Below, piece by piece: positions 1-11,334 of a stretch of DNA of 64,000 nt. A program made the position numbers and the translations under genes. Source of the DNA: Chlorokybus atmophyticus (taxonomy: Eukaryota > Streptophyta > Chlorokybophyceae > Chlorokybales > Chlorokybaceae); contig RHPI01002836.1 of the NCBI GenBank assembly GCA_009103225.1, positions 62,001-126,000 on the forward strand, in the 5' to 3' direction. Under the pieces are notes generated by a model, which worked only from the letters and a program-made list of their open reading frames with translations, did not search any database and was not told where the DNA came from. Every line of letters starts with the position of its first letter. Within the stretch, counting starts at the first letter, position 1.

Positions 1-120
1 TAGCTTTGGGAGTAGAAGCATGTGTAGTTGGCGGGTAAAGAAGCCTGTAATGCAAGGTTTCCTACGCGTTGGTGTTGATGTTGGCGTGCACACATATATA
101 TGTATATGCTTCTCATCGTC
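1..120. repeat. LTR-like direct repeat, copy A (cut by window edge)
   Basis: These bases match 2626-2819, apart from about 70 bp present only in the second copy. Both share the start gtagaagcatgtgtag and the end gcttctcatcgtc. This copy lies just past the integrase end of the minus-strand Ty3/gypsy element, where its 3' LTR is expected. The rest would lie left of the window. LTR identity is an inference from position and repetition. Confidence 0.45.
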
Positions 121-586
121 CATCTCAACCGGTACTTGTGGTGATGGAGTAGTAGTGGATTCAGCGAGAGAGTCGTAAGGGATAATCAAATTATGTAGTC
201 CCCTAAGCTTGGTACGAGGTCGCGGTTACTCAACAAGCTCCCCCCCTGCCTGGTCATCGGCGTCCCCGTGATGAGCTTGGCACCTGTGACAGCGCCAATG
301 CTGGCTGGTAGAGGAAGACGCCGCATTGAGATCGCTAATAATAGGGGCGGCGCCCAGACTACAAGTCTCATGCCAGCATTACCAGCAGGTGTCACATTCC
401 AACAAAGGTGATAATCTGAGCCACGGCCGGTGCGTATCACATTCCGAGCTCGTGGGTGAGGTTTGCTGAGCCCTTCAATGTATGGCAGACGATACGGGAA
501 GCAGTTTTGTACATGGTCAACTTCAATTTTATCGGAGGGATATCGACAAGACATGGTGCTTTGTGCGAGTACTTGCATCACCTTGT

Positions 587-1560
587 CTATGGTGCCGTAG
601 TTGGCCTTGTCCAAGGTGTTGGTGGTTTGCTTCTTGCGGAAGACATAGTCACCGCTATAAAACTTGCGTGTCTGTGTAATGTAGCCCCCGCTACGCACGT
701 TTTGGTAGCGCCGCTGGTCTCGTAGTTGCGCAGTTTTGAGGTTGGCAAACGCCATGGCACAGAGGCTTTGAGTACGGTGGCGCGAGCTGTCAACACCTCC
801 ATTATGTGAGTGGGTTTATTGATGAGATCCTCTGTTGCTTGTGTTGCGTGATAGATGTGAAAGGGAAGCAGAGTTTCCCTCCCGAACATGAAGAAATATG
901 GGTTCAAAGAATGCAAGGTTGTTTGCCTCGTGCAGTACCTGAGTGCGAGCCAAGGCAGGAAGTCGTCCCACTCTTCCTGCCGGTGGGTTACACAATAGCA
1001 ACGGAGAGCTTTCTTGAAAGTCTGCACCATCCTCTCTGCCCGGCCATTGGCCTGCGGACGATCACCGCTGGTGCGGCGGTAGTCAATGGATGAGCGGTTG
1101 AGCAGAGTGTCGAATTCCCCATGATATTCGGTGCCGTTGTCAGTAAGCAGCTCTGCGCGAGCGGCGAATCTCCTGAGGATGTAATCCAGGTATGCCCGCG
1201 TTATAATGGATGCTGTTTTGTTTGGTAGAGGTATCAGCTTTACCCACTTGCTGAAGTGTTCAATGCCAACAAGTCTGTATACATTGCCGCAACGAGTAAT
1301 AAGCAGTTTGCTTGCTAGGTCCATGCTTTAGCGGTAACCAAGCCCCATATTGGACAAGGTATGCAAGTGAGGGTGGGGATGTGAGAAGCTTGCTCGAATG
1401 CGATAGCAGGTCTTGCACTCTTTCCGCAACGTTGCGTGACAATCCGTCCCACCAGCACCATGTTGGCGGTGCGCTTCATGCCATGGTGCCAAAGCTAGTG
1501 ATGCAAGTTGGCAATGAGGGACGCCCGGCGGTTGGGGGGACCTCCTAGCGCTAGCCATCG
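587..1560 (-). pseudogene. Ty3/gypsy integrase (relic)
   Basis: This is the integrase part of a Ty3/gypsy retrotransposon polyprotein, which inserts element cDNA into the genome. The core frame (1324 down to 587) is open for 245 residues. It shows the three acidic positions of the DDE core: MDLA at its start, LLTDNGTEY in the middle and ANGRAERMVQ further on. It continues into WDDFLPWLALRY and a FGRETLLPF block typical of gypsy integrases. Upstream, 1560-1330 reads as a degraded zinc-binding N-terminal region in other frames. RNase H and RT follow upstream on the same strand. Since the rest of the element is frame-shifted, this is a decayed copy despite the intact core. Confidence 0.8.
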
Positions 1561-1589
1561 CTTATGATGCGCTACAGCACGCCGTTGTC

Positions 1590-2340
1590 TCAAATGTGGT
1601 TCGTGGCGCGGTGCTGCGCGCGGTCAGTTGTTTTGTAACCCAGCACAGCAGGCAGGGCTCCTGTTGTGCTCAGCTGCAAGGTGAGCTCGTATGTCCAAAT
1701 GTCTCCTTCTCCTAAATGGGGTATAGTGGCCTTGAGCCCTGAGTTGCGGGCCTCGGCGCATATGCCGGCTGATTTTTTTTTAACCAATATGGCGTGCTTG
1801 CAGGGCATGTCGCCATTGTATCTGGCTTCAGTGGCATCCACCATGTCGGGGTTGGGATTGCGATTCAAGCCATCAGCATCAATGCTGACGATGCTTGCCT
1901 TGTAAGTAACAGTGTCATATTCTTGCAGCAGCAAAGCCCAACGCACGTGCTCGCAAGTAAGTTTGTTGCTGGTGAGAAGCCATCGCAAGGGCTGATGGTC
2001 ATTAACCAACTCTAATTGATAGCCGAAGAGGAATGGCCGAAACAACTGAATGGCTTAAATAGCTGCAAGCTGCTCCCCTTTATAGCTGCTATGATTGGCC
2101 TACGCAGCGTTATTGCTCTGATTGGCGTAAGCAATGACTTGTTCCTTACCCTAGGTGTTCTTCAGGCAGAGCACCGCACCCAACCCAAGCCGACATCAGG
2201 TGATAAGGAGTATGAAGGGCTTGTTGTAGTCAGGGCGTGCTAAATTTGGGGCTGACTGTAAGTGGCTCTTTAGTGCTTCAAAGGCTTGTTGCTCGGCTTC
2301 TCCCCAATGCCAAGTAATGGCTTTCTTCAGCAAGTTATTG
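1590..2340 (-). pseudogene. Ty3/gypsy RNase H (relic)
   Basis: Reading leftward from 2340, the frame begins PLNNLLKKAITWHWG and then FEALKSHLQSAPNL, the usual RT-connection to RNase H junction of Ty3/gypsy pol. The first RNase H segment reads SDVGLGAVLC where most families have TDAS..GxGAVL, then hits a stop. A second open piece (2045-1590) has LVNDHQPLRWLLTS and ARWALLLQEYD-like text, matching the C-terminal half, with DADGLNRNP in place of NADALSRxP. At least one frameshift or stop separates the halves. It would degrade the RNA strand of RNA:DNA hybrids during reverse transcription, but is not functional here. Confidence 0.75.
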
Positions 2341-2364
2341 AGGGGTTTGGCCTGTTGAGGATAT

Positions 2365-2825
2365 CGCTACATCTAGGTTATTACGTCAGTCGGTCAGCTT
2401 GCCCTCTACATAGGAATAGCCGCCAAAAGGTTCCAGGCGAAGACTTGAGAAGGTCGCGGCGCGGACACGAGTCGAGAGAAGGTTCCAAGCGCGGTCAGAA
2501 AAATGATGACAGCTCGATGGTTACGTGGCGATACGGCACGCATGACGGCATGTTAAAAAGCTCTTAAAGTTGTCTATGTGGCAGCAATTAAGAGCGCAGC
2601 ACTTAGTTGAGTGTGCTAGATGCAGTAGATTTTGAAGTAGAAGCATGTGTAGCTGGCGAGTATAAAAGCCCGGACTTGTACACTTTGAAACACTCTTGTT
2701 GGTGTGGAGTCGCTAGTCACGGTGTAGCATGTGCGTATGCTAAGATCCTGTAGTGCATGGTTTCCTTCACATTGGTGTTGCTGTTGGCATGCACATGTAT
2801 GTGTATGCTTCTCATCGTCTATAAC
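2365..2825. mobile_element. Solo-LTR-like insertion inside gypsy pol
   Basis: The retrotransposon coding text is interrupted exactly here. On the right the minus strand reads LGLANYYRR, and on the left it resumes at PLNNLLKK. In related elements these blocks are only a few residues apart, so about 460 bp are inserted. The right part (2626-2819) is the direct-repeat partner of 1-120. A TATA-like tataaaag lies at 2661 on the plus strand. A solo LTR of the same or a related family fits best. Exact ends and a target duplication were not resolved. Confidence 0.45.
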
Positions 2826-2834
2826 ATGCCCAAC

Positions 2835-3660
2835 CTTTCTTAATACCCAGAGAAGTTAAGCACGAACGACGGTAATAGTTGGCAAGACCAAGACGGCACG
2901 CAGACGCAAGATGTCTGTGGGTGGCGGCACCTTCAGCAACGCATCCATATTTGCGAACTGCACCATCACTCCGGGGACGATGAGATGGCCGAGGTATGGA
3001 ATCTTGTCGGCAAAGAAGGTACACTTCTCAGGGTGTGTCATGAGCGCGTGCTCTTTCAGTCGGTGCAACACCTCCTTCATGTGCTGCAGGTGCGCTTCAG
3101 CATGTGTGGCTGAAGTTAGACATGTCATTACAGCAGCACCTGAAGTTGTCTAGCCCATAAAGAGTTCTGTCCATCGCGCATTGGAAGACAGCAAATGCAA
3201 TCAGCAATCCGAAAGGCCTTCCATTGATACAATATTCGGTTGCCCCCAAAAGCGGTCTTGCACTTGTCCTCCGCCTTGATGCCGATCTCATGAAATCTGG
3301 AGCGCATGTCCATCATTGCAAAGAATTTGCAGGTGCCGATGCTGTCGAAGATCTTGTTAGGGGTATACATGCAATAGCGATCCAGCACAGTGTGATTGTT
3401 GGGGTTGCCATAGTCGCCCATTCGCCACTGCATCCACTGTCCTTGCTCATCCTTCGCCAAGGGCATGACGATGGCGGCTGTGTACTGTGTGGTGAGTGCT
3501 GCTTCCTTAATGAGTCCTGCGTCTAGCAGCTTCTTGCGGTTGGTCTCATAAGCTCCATCTCAATCTTTGCCAACGGGTGTTGCTTGTGGCAGATGGGCCC
3601 AAGTGTGCGAAGTCAATGATAAAATCATGAAAGTTACACTTGCCCAGATTTTTGAATAAA
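2835..3660 (-). pseudogene. Ty3/gypsy reverse transcriptase (relic)
   Basis: Minus-strand frames carry RT blocks in the right order but in different frames. FAMMDMRSRFHEIGIKAED corresponds to the FxxLDLxSGFHQI block. Then come KTAFGG, a PFGLLIAFAVFQCAMDR block, HLQHMKEVLHRLKEHALM, and PEKCTFF followed by YLGHLI, ending in LGLANYYRR. Where the catalytic YxDD should stand, the translation reads CCCNDM, so the active-site aspartate pair is lost. Frameshifts occur around 3130 and 3290. The 5' part is cut at 3727 by the CACTA-like insertion and resumes at 5828. It is part of the same element as the RNase H and integrase to the left. Confidence 0.8.
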
Positions 3661-3727
3661 TGAGCAAATTGTGTCTTGTGCTCTTTAAGGAGGGAATTTA
3701 ACTTGTCCTCAACATTGTCGGAGGTTA

Positions 3728-5824
3728 CACACGGATTGACGTTCGGGGACCATGCATGGTCCTTCCACGGACCCCGCGGGCCATACATGGTCCGTCCCCG
3801 CGGACCACAAGTGTCTGGTCCGCGAGGGACGGACCGTCCATGGTCCTTTTGGGGCCCCAATACCTGGCGCGCAGTCGCGCACCACATATGGTATGTGCCG
3901 CACCGTGTATGGTGCGGCACGGACCAGTACTCTACGCTGGTTCCTGGATGCGGACCAGGAGTGGGCCCGCGGCTCAGCGGCCCAGCAGCCGCGCACCGTA
4001 CATGGTCCGTGCCGCACCATGTATGGGGCGGCATGGACCAGCAATGTTGCTGGTTGGCGGCCCTGCAGGGCGCGCTACACGTGTACCATGACTGAAGTAT
4101 CGTTATTGCATGTACGAGTACATAGGTACATTGTGTGTATCATCATTTAATAAATGACAGGCCGCACCGACTGTCGCCGCTTACCATAAAGTGGACAGTC
4201 GCAAATGGTCGGCGGCTGTCAATGTATATTGACAGCCGGCTGTCAATATACATTTTAACTTATATAGGCCACAAGTGGACATATATAGGCCACAAGTGGA
4301 CAGCCGCCGACCAGTTGCGGCTGTCCACTTGTGGCCTATATGTATAAATGGATATGTGTATACATATAAATATATGTGTATATATACACATACATGTATA
4401 CATGCATATGTATATATATGTTGATAAATATACGTTTGTGTGTGTGTGCATGTAGGAATAAGCTTAAGGTATACAAGCAAAAATTGTTGACGTATTGCGG
4501 CCGCAATTTGCAGCCGTGCAATTACTTGATATCTATTAGTTCATGTACATATATTGTTGTAAGTATATTGATGCGCGTACACATGTGCAGTAGACCTTTC
4601 ATATGCAAAATTATATACATCTTAAATGATGTATAAGAATATGATTGTATAAAGTGTTATGATTATTATTACTGTACAATTACATAGTCTAAAAAAATAA
4701 TTATATTAAATTTACATCCATGCGTTGCGCGTGTTAATTACATTATATAGTTCGTTAGTTATTACATGATCATCATGTTCACAACCGTTAACATCATACC
4801 ATGAATACATATGTTGATGCTGTTCGCATGTTGCATTGCTAGGCGTAGTTTATGGTATGTTTGGTATGATGATTTGTACGAAACGAAAGCGCAAGCAATG
4901 TCAGATGTTATGACTTGTAGCCTTACTTGTATAACCTCATAAATGGCCTATAAAAGCCTCATGCGACCTTAGAATCATCGACAGCCCGATAAGGTACACT
5001 GGCTGCATTGACAGTCGCAATTTGGCTACTATCACTAAGCATTGTCACAATGACAGCCCCTAACAAGTCTACCAATTGTACTGGCGTATTGACAACCGCC
5101 GAGTTCGCGGCTACCGGTATGTAGTTTACCACCGTCCATGTAACTGGTACAGCCTATAAATGCTACAATTGCATAGGCTCAGCCTATGGGCCTATCAAAG
5201 TGACACACAATCTCCGACTGTCCATCGGCAATTACTGCCGCCGGCCGACAGTCGCCAAGCGGCTGTCGGCGCATGCAATAAACTACATGATATAGGTTGC
5301 CATGCGACCCTACCGGTACGTGCACTTGTAGCTTAGTGGTTAGGGCGTCGTCTTTGATATGCTAAAGGTACTGGGTTCCAATCCGGCCGATGCGTGTGTT
5401 CTTGACTAATCATTCCACTAACTCCGCGGAGCTGGCCGCGGCCTCCTGCGCCGCAGGTTGGGCGTGGCCGGTACCGCCGGCAAAGATGTCTCGACTTTTA
5501 CTGCAGTTGCACTAATGTTTACATTGTTTCATATTAAAGTTCGGTCGATGGTCCGCTGGCCGGACCAGTTATTGAATTATTGTAATGATTTTGTCCCTGG
5601 TCCGATGGCTGGACCATACCTGGTCCTGACGCAACAGTAATCGGCCGGACCTTAAGTGGTGCGTACCAAGGGACAATGGTACCATTCACGTGAAATTCGG
5701 ACCATGAATGGTCCGACTGTCGATGAAAAACAGACCATGCAAGGTCCACCGATTTCATTTAGCAGGGGGAAATCCCGGTCCTGCGTCACGGACCATTCAT
5801 GGTCCTTGAACGTCAATCCGTGTG
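3728..5824. mobile_element. Non-autonomous CACTA/EnSpm-like DNA transposon
   Basis: The element starts CACACGGATTGACGTTC (3728-3744) and ends with its exact reverse complement (5808-5824). It is flanked by a 3-bp direct duplication TTA (3725-3727 and 5825-5827). Just inside both ends lie many short palindromic copies of a GGACCAT..ATGGTCC motif in both orientations (about 3748-4045 and 5545-5805). A CAC-beginning terminal repeat, 3-bp target duplication and subterminal repeats together point to the CACTA/EnSpm group. A Harbinger-type element is the alternative because of the TTA site. No transposase was seen, so it is non-autonomous. The interior has a second set of GACAGTC/GACTGTC repeats (about 4160-4340 and 5210-5275), possibly another nested element, and AT-rich sequence. 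It interrupts the gypsy RT. Confidence 0.75.
5320..5396 (+). repeat. tRNA-like sequence, possible SINE head
   Basis: A box-A-like TAGCTTAGTGG (5329-5339) and a box-B-like GGTTCCAATCC (about 5374-5384) sit at tRNA spacing, which would suit an internal RNA polymerase III promoter. The acceptor and T-stem halves do not pair properly and the anticodon loop would be one base too long, so this is not a working tRNA gene. A tRNA-derived SINE head or tRNA pseudogene, lying within the CACTA-like element, is the best reading. Confidence 0.4.
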
Positions 5825-5827
5825 TTA

Positions 5828-8800
5828 AACAGCCGACGCGCCAACCGTCTTGCTTAGCTTCGTAGCTGTGAGGGGATGTTAAGTGCTTCCTCAAGTGCTT
5901 CAAGCTCGACGCCGTGAACGGCCATAGAAACGAATGATGGGTCCCTGATTTCCGCAGGTTCCCCCCCCCCCCCTCCCCCCTCCGCAGTTGGCCGGGGGGG
6001 TTGGCGTGGCCATCAGCTTTTGAAGGGCTAAGTATGTCTCCAGCAATTAAATCATGTTGTTCTGGTCCATGGTGTGACCGAGCAACTCTTGGCAATTGTG
6101 TTCTGCTAGCTTGGGAGCATGTGTGATGGCACCAGGCTCAAAAACCCATTGTCAGCTCGCACTCAGTCGTCAGAAGTTCATGAAGACAGCTGAGATTGCT
6201 ATCTCAAACCATACGAATGTTGCCGTTGCGAAAGGAATGTGAGCCTGAGTAGGCCACAAATGTTGGCAAGGCAGCCATCAGGTGTCCCACCTTATTGCAT
6301 GGATGATTTCAAGTGCTTGTAGTCCGGACGGGTTAATGGTTGAGATGTAGTTTCAGCAGCAGAATATGTCTTGCAAGAGTAGGCTAGAAGGCTTAACAGA
6401 TAGAAGTTGTGCTGCTGCTAAGACTTCCACTCTGGCAAGGTTTGTCCACTTGCTGCGCAATCGGTGTGCACGAAAGCCGCGAGCCGCAGCATTGAGCGCA
6501 TAAAGGGTGCCGAGCATGGTGCAAACTTGTGCGTAGTCTTTGCGTACGTTGCTACGCCGATTGTCCAAAGCACAAACATTCTTAAGAATTTATGACGGGT
6601 GTCTGTCAGGTTGCTATTGCTGAAGTGTAAATATGTTGCATTAAAACTCCCAAAACAACTTGGAGCGTGGGTCCCGTAGACCGAGTCCCTTGTCAGCTAG
6701 TGAATGCCCTTGACATTCCCATCCTGCGACGACGATGTCCACCTCCTAGTGCCAGTTAGTGTTCCCCCATGATGAGGCGGATGTCCTGAGGCAGGGTACA
6801 AAGGCTGTCTGCAGTTGCGGTTGGTTGAAGCAGTGGGAACCGTTTGCGCATCTGAAGCAGTGGTGTGACACTGCTGTTGTGCTTGCGGACTTGGATCACA
6901 GTACAAGTAATTGCTGACTAGGATGCCAATGCTAAGCAAAGACGCTAAGCCGCTGCCAACTCCTCCGAATAGCACCAAAACAGTAAGGCCGTTGCGGCGG
7001 CGTTAAGGGGGGGGGGGGGGGGGGGANACTGACGAAGAGGATTACCAAGCACAGGAGGCGAGGTAAACGGTGCTGTTGCCACGGGGGCCGTTTTGGCCTG
7101 AGCAAGCCGACGGCGCTGTGCAGGGTCTTGCTTGGCTACTTTACGAAGAACCTCAGTTAGTGGAGTTGATGTTTTACCACGCCACCCCAGAGCGTGGGTT
7201 ACTTTGTATAGCAGTGGCGGTTGAGAACTCTGCCGGTGCCGGTTGCGCAAGTCCCTTCAAGAACGAGTGCAAGAATGCCATGTTGATATATGTATCCNNN
7301 NNNNNNNNNNNNNNNNNNNNNNNNNNNNNNNNNNNNNNNNNNNNNNNNNNNNNNNNNNNNNNNNNNNNNNNNNNNNNNNNNNNNNNNNNNNNNNNNNNNN
7401 NNNNNNNNNNNNNNNNNNNNNNNNNNNNNNNNNNNNNNNNNNNNNNNNNNNNNNNNNNNNNNNNNNNNNNNNNNNNNNNNNNNNNNNNNNNNNNNNNNNN
7501 NNNNNNNNNNNNNNNNNNNNNNNNNNNNNNNNNNNNNNNNNNNNNNNNNNNNNNNNNNNNNNNNNNNNNNNNNNNNNNNNNNNNNNNNNNNNNNNNNNNN
7601 NNNNNNNNCCCGCTGATAATGAATTGACGTCAACGGCACAGTATACGCTTGGTTTAGCGTAATGTATAGTTAAAAGTCAACGCTGCCTACGCAAATAACT
7701 GAATGAATGTGTCGCACAAACTTGCCACTAAGCCTGTGCAAATAAAACAGAGGGCATCCCCCCGTAGCGCGAGGGTGACCAAGGAGATCTCCCAGTAGCA
7801 TGCATTGGCCATTGTGAAAGGGGCAGGTGGCTCATAGCTTGCTTTGAATCATCTTTCTTGTCATCATGTGGTTGGGTCCCTCTGGTCCTATAAAATTTGT
7901 TAATGATCTTAAGCAGGAGCTCACGTACTTGTGCGACGATGAGCTCCTTTAGGGGATGGTCGTAAAAAGGCTCAAGCGGGGTAGGATGGAAAGCTTTGGC
8001 CGGTTGAGTAGCAAACTCAATGACCCAATTGGTGAGGGATTCCTTATCACGGGGCAAGTTGCGGAACGAGGGTTTTTGGTGCAGATTTAACTCCGCCAGG
8101 CTAGTTGAAGTTCGCCCCATCATTGAGCATGCCCCTCCACGCTACTCATCAAATCGAAATATATTGGTGGTGGTGGTGGTGGTCGTGTCTGCTCCAGGTT
8201 CATGAGCAGTGCGGCCCATATTTCTGCTGGAGCTGCTGATGTAGGTAAAGGGTAAGTAATTAGTGCTGGGCATTGGTAGGTGGTTGTCTTGTGGCACTGG
8301 ACCGCTATGTGCAGCAGCTTGGTGTGGCCGGCGTCAGCGGCTGCTATGGTTGCCAACTATACTTCGGGAGCTGCTGCTGGCTCAATAGCACCGGCAGCAG
8401 CAATGGCGGTATCGGCCTCGATCGATGGTGAGGAGGGGCCGCACTCGTATACATCGTGATGGTGGGGAAGGGGAACGGTTACGTGGGGAACAGGGGAATG
8501 AGCGACGAGTTGCCCCAACAAACCGAGTGAAGGGCAGTGCTTTGCATTTTGCCCACAGGTGGAAACTCGCCATACGGTGAGTTTTATGTGACAGAACCGA
8601 AAAATACCTAACGACTTAATAGGCGCTCAGTTAGCCGCCGCTTTTAAGCTGCCCAACCCCGCGTGGGCTCGCCAGGGCACAGCGCGCGACTCGCGCCGCC
8701 ATGAAATCAGATGCCTCGATTTTGCTTGGCTTTGCACCGCGCGTTGTCCGAATCGTGAATCTGCGGCGACGCGCGATGCAAATTGCCCTACTTTGACGCA

Positions 8801-9700
8801 CATGCATTTTCTACCGATTTCTGTCACGGTGGTTTGAACTGCTCCAGCGGCCAACGGTTACATACCGTTGGCCGTAGCAGCCGTTTGATCATTTTAAATT
8901 GCTGCCCAGTCATTGGTTGATGATGCGTCCACCCATAAGCAAGTACAATGTACCTCACCTCTGTGGAACGATCTGGTTGGCTGTCGTTTCCAGTCGCAGT
9001 TTAAAATTGGCTTGCATAAGACAATAGATCCTAAACAACGAGAATTAATTAAGACTGTTGAATTTCCGCCCTAAAGAAAATGCAACAAGCTGGGGGCCAG
9101 AAACGGTTGAGTGGCGGAGCAAGTCGCTAGCTGGTTACAGTTGAGGAGATTTTCAGGCTCATCCCCTCGACTCCGGAGGTCCTCCATGTGTGCCAAGAGG
9201 TTGTCTCGGTCACCGTGTATGTAACAAATGCCGGCGTCGCCGCTGACAACCCTTCAATCCTCTACCCAACACCCACACCGCCAGCAACAAGCCTGTCAAG
9301 CCGTTGGCAGCATGACGCTGTCACAGTGGCAGAAGACTGAATGAGGTCCGATCCGTTGATGGGACATTTTATATCAAGAGTTTATCACATATACGTGTCT
9401 CGATATCAAATCCAACATCAGATATCAACTCTACAATTGGGGTAACCGTTAGATATCTGGCGTGAGCCAATCAAAGTTCAGGTACCTAACGATACGGGAC
9501 CTAACGATAAGGTACATATCGCGATAGCTGACTATAGTGGTCGCATATATAATATGTGACCTTAAATAGGCTTAAATTGGCGGTCCTACACGCGTTGGGA
9601 CTCTTATTAAATATTATAATCGGATATAAGCGAGGAACCGTAGGAAAGAGGTGTAAATAAGGAAATAACTATACTTATTAACACAAATGAAGCTTATGTA
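5828..9700 (-). pseudogene. Degenerate middle part of the Ty3/gypsy element
   Basis: Between the CACTA-like insertion and the gag zinc knuckle, minus-strand frames are short and broken. Near 5830-5960 one piece (VELEALEEALNIP) joins across the insertion to NSLLKEHKTQFAHLF at 3700-3620, which is the N-terminal region of pol. Other short open pieces lie at 6353-6568, 6945-7250 and 7728-8123. None could be assigned to protease or another named domain. The stretch also holds a poly-C run (about 5950), a poly-G run with a single N (7007-7027) and an assembly gap (7298-7608). 8880-9690 is non-coding, with repeated ggtacctaacgata-like text, perhaps a further insertion. Confidence 0.45.
7298..7608. 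other. Assembly gap (run of N)
   Basis: 311 unknown bases. Open frames reported across this gap are artefacts and are not annotated. Confidence 0.99.
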
Positions 9701-9706
9701 GCTAAT

Positions 9707-10108
9707 TTAGCTCGCAACAATGTCCCAAATACTATTGCTCCCGTTACAGTGTAGGTCTGGATTGCCCATGGTGAAGGCAGCAATCTTGGCTGCAGATTTG
9801 CCCCCAGCCTTGCTGCCATTCAGAGGTCCAGCTTTGCCCTTACCCTTCCATTTGTCGTTGTCGTTGTTGTTGTCATTCTTGTTGTTGTTGTTGTTGTTGT
9901 AGTCAATGCTGGTGCCATCTGAAGAAGTTTTTGCCTTCAGAGCCTCCCTCAACAATAGATGCAATGTGTAGAAAACAACTTCAAGATACCCCTCCATGCC
10001 GCTGTGGATGCAAAGGGCATCAGCGCGTGGCATCGGGCATACTCGCATGAAGTGCCCCTCCATGCCGCACTTGTGGCAGGTTTGGGAGGGGATGTCCTCT
10101 ACTCGCAC
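9707..10108 (-). pseudogene. gag C-terminus with CCHC zinc knuckle (relic)
   Basis: The frame contains CHKCGMEGHFMRVC, a perfect C-x2-C-x4-H-x4-C zinc knuckle of retrotransposon nucleocapsid, which binds element RNA. It then has an asparagine-rich low-complexity stretch encoded by a gtt/aac repeat (about 9855-9905) and a basic Lys/Gly segment. Upstream (about 10,130-10,400) the same protein continues in other frames with recognisable text such as KPYHLARVYVENLDPP, but with stops. It belongs with the gag N-terminal part at 10,450-11,334. Confidence 0.7.
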
Positions 10109-10449
10109 GATGGCATGAGCGCGCGTGTCTTAGGTGGTGCAGCGGTGGCGACTAAGCCGATGCCACTGATGCGATGTGCGAGGCCAGTGATTTCAAAAGC
10201 AGCCTGCTCCTTAAACATCCTCTTGCTAGTACACAACGCGCATGTATGCCCGATAAAGGGTGTAGTTAGCTTCGCCACACAGGTCACCCTTCACATGCTT
10301 GCGCATGGGTGGGTCAAGATTCTCCACATACACCCGTGCTAGATGATAGGGTTTGAGGAGAGGCATCTTATTAAGGGTGGTGTCCTCAACCAGATTGACA
10401 GACAATGCGGTTATGGAAATGGATTGGCGTCTTCATCGGCGTCCTACTA

Positions 10450-11334
10450 AGCTTGATGAGGTCTTGCGTTTTATTAATGGTGTAAGCGGGAAAGCGCTGG
10501 TTCAGTCCAAAGACCACATCCGCCCATGGTGAGAGTGCTATCAGCGTGGAGACGTCTTCTGCAGATGGGCAAATGACGAGCTGCGGGAGGTGCAGCAGAG
10601 GGTGCTACCAAGGTAAGAGCGTAAGCAGCGATAGCTGCACTGCATTGCTGGCCGTAAGGCTCATTAGTGTCGTCCTCCTGCATTAGCGGAAGCACAAATA
10701 GTTTAGTGGAGGCGTGGGTGCCAAAGGCACTGCTGCTGGTGTCAGTCTCCTCTGTGCGGGCGGATGGTGGCGATCGTGTGACACGTACAGCAGCTTGGGG
10801 CAGCGCACGTGGAGCACCAATCGTACCGTAGCAGATTCCATGATGGTGGGACTTAAGGACGAGCCGGAGCAAAGTAGTATCTCGTCTTCGAGAAGCTCAT
10901 GTGCAGAGGTAACCTCATGCGAAACGGCTACAGAGGCGTCATTCAGATACTCCGCAGCGAGGATGAACTTTTGCTTGTCATCCCAGCTCTTGAGCTCGTA
11001 CCTTTACTGCAAAGACAATGGAGTTGAAGCGGCTGAGCCAGTCCTTCAATGAGATGGAGCCTGCTGCTTCGGTGAAGACCAGCTGCCACTGCTTCCGTTG
11101 CTGCCACGGTTGCCACTAGGGTCAGCCATATCTTCTTCACTTTCGAAGCTAAGGTCGCTTTGAGAAGGAGGTAGGATGCTTGCAATGGCTCGTAGGTTGT
11201 AGTCACCCACTTCTTCGTCTTGGAGAAAGGGAAGTTCTGCAATGATGTCTGCTAGCGGGGTTGCAGAATCAGCTTGCATCCAACCTCTTGGTGTTCTTGC
11301 TTGCCGGTTCACGCACGCAACGACCACGAACAAG
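10450..11334 (-). pseudogene. gag N-terminal part, copy 1 (relic)
   Basis: Minus-strand frames encode a gag-like protein that is also present, in opposite orientation, at 24,978-25,985. Shared blocks include DEILLCSGSSLSPTI here against DEILLCSGCSLGPTI there, APRALP, and AAIAAYALTLVAPSAAPP against AAIAAYALTLAAAPLAAPP. The start region reads PLADIIAELPFLQDEEVG. Frames change several times, so it is decayed. The family is defined only by this pair of copies and the adjoining zinc knuckle. Similarity to a named gag family was not checked. Confidence 0.65.

Noticed and set aside
3745-4050. Regularly spaced short palindromes suggesting a CRISPR array
   Set aside because: The units are irregular in spacing and sequence, sit in both orientations and lie inside a eukaryotic transposon end.
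3546-4150. Several overlapping frames of 110-160 codons rich in Gly, Pro, Arg, His
   Set aside because: They run through the subterminal GGACCAT/ATGGTCC repeats of the CACTA-like element and are open on both strands because of repeat composition.
7070-7662. Open frames of up to 185 codons
   Set aside because: Most of their length is the N gap. The same applies to the frames over 28,619-28,962 and 57,916-58,484.
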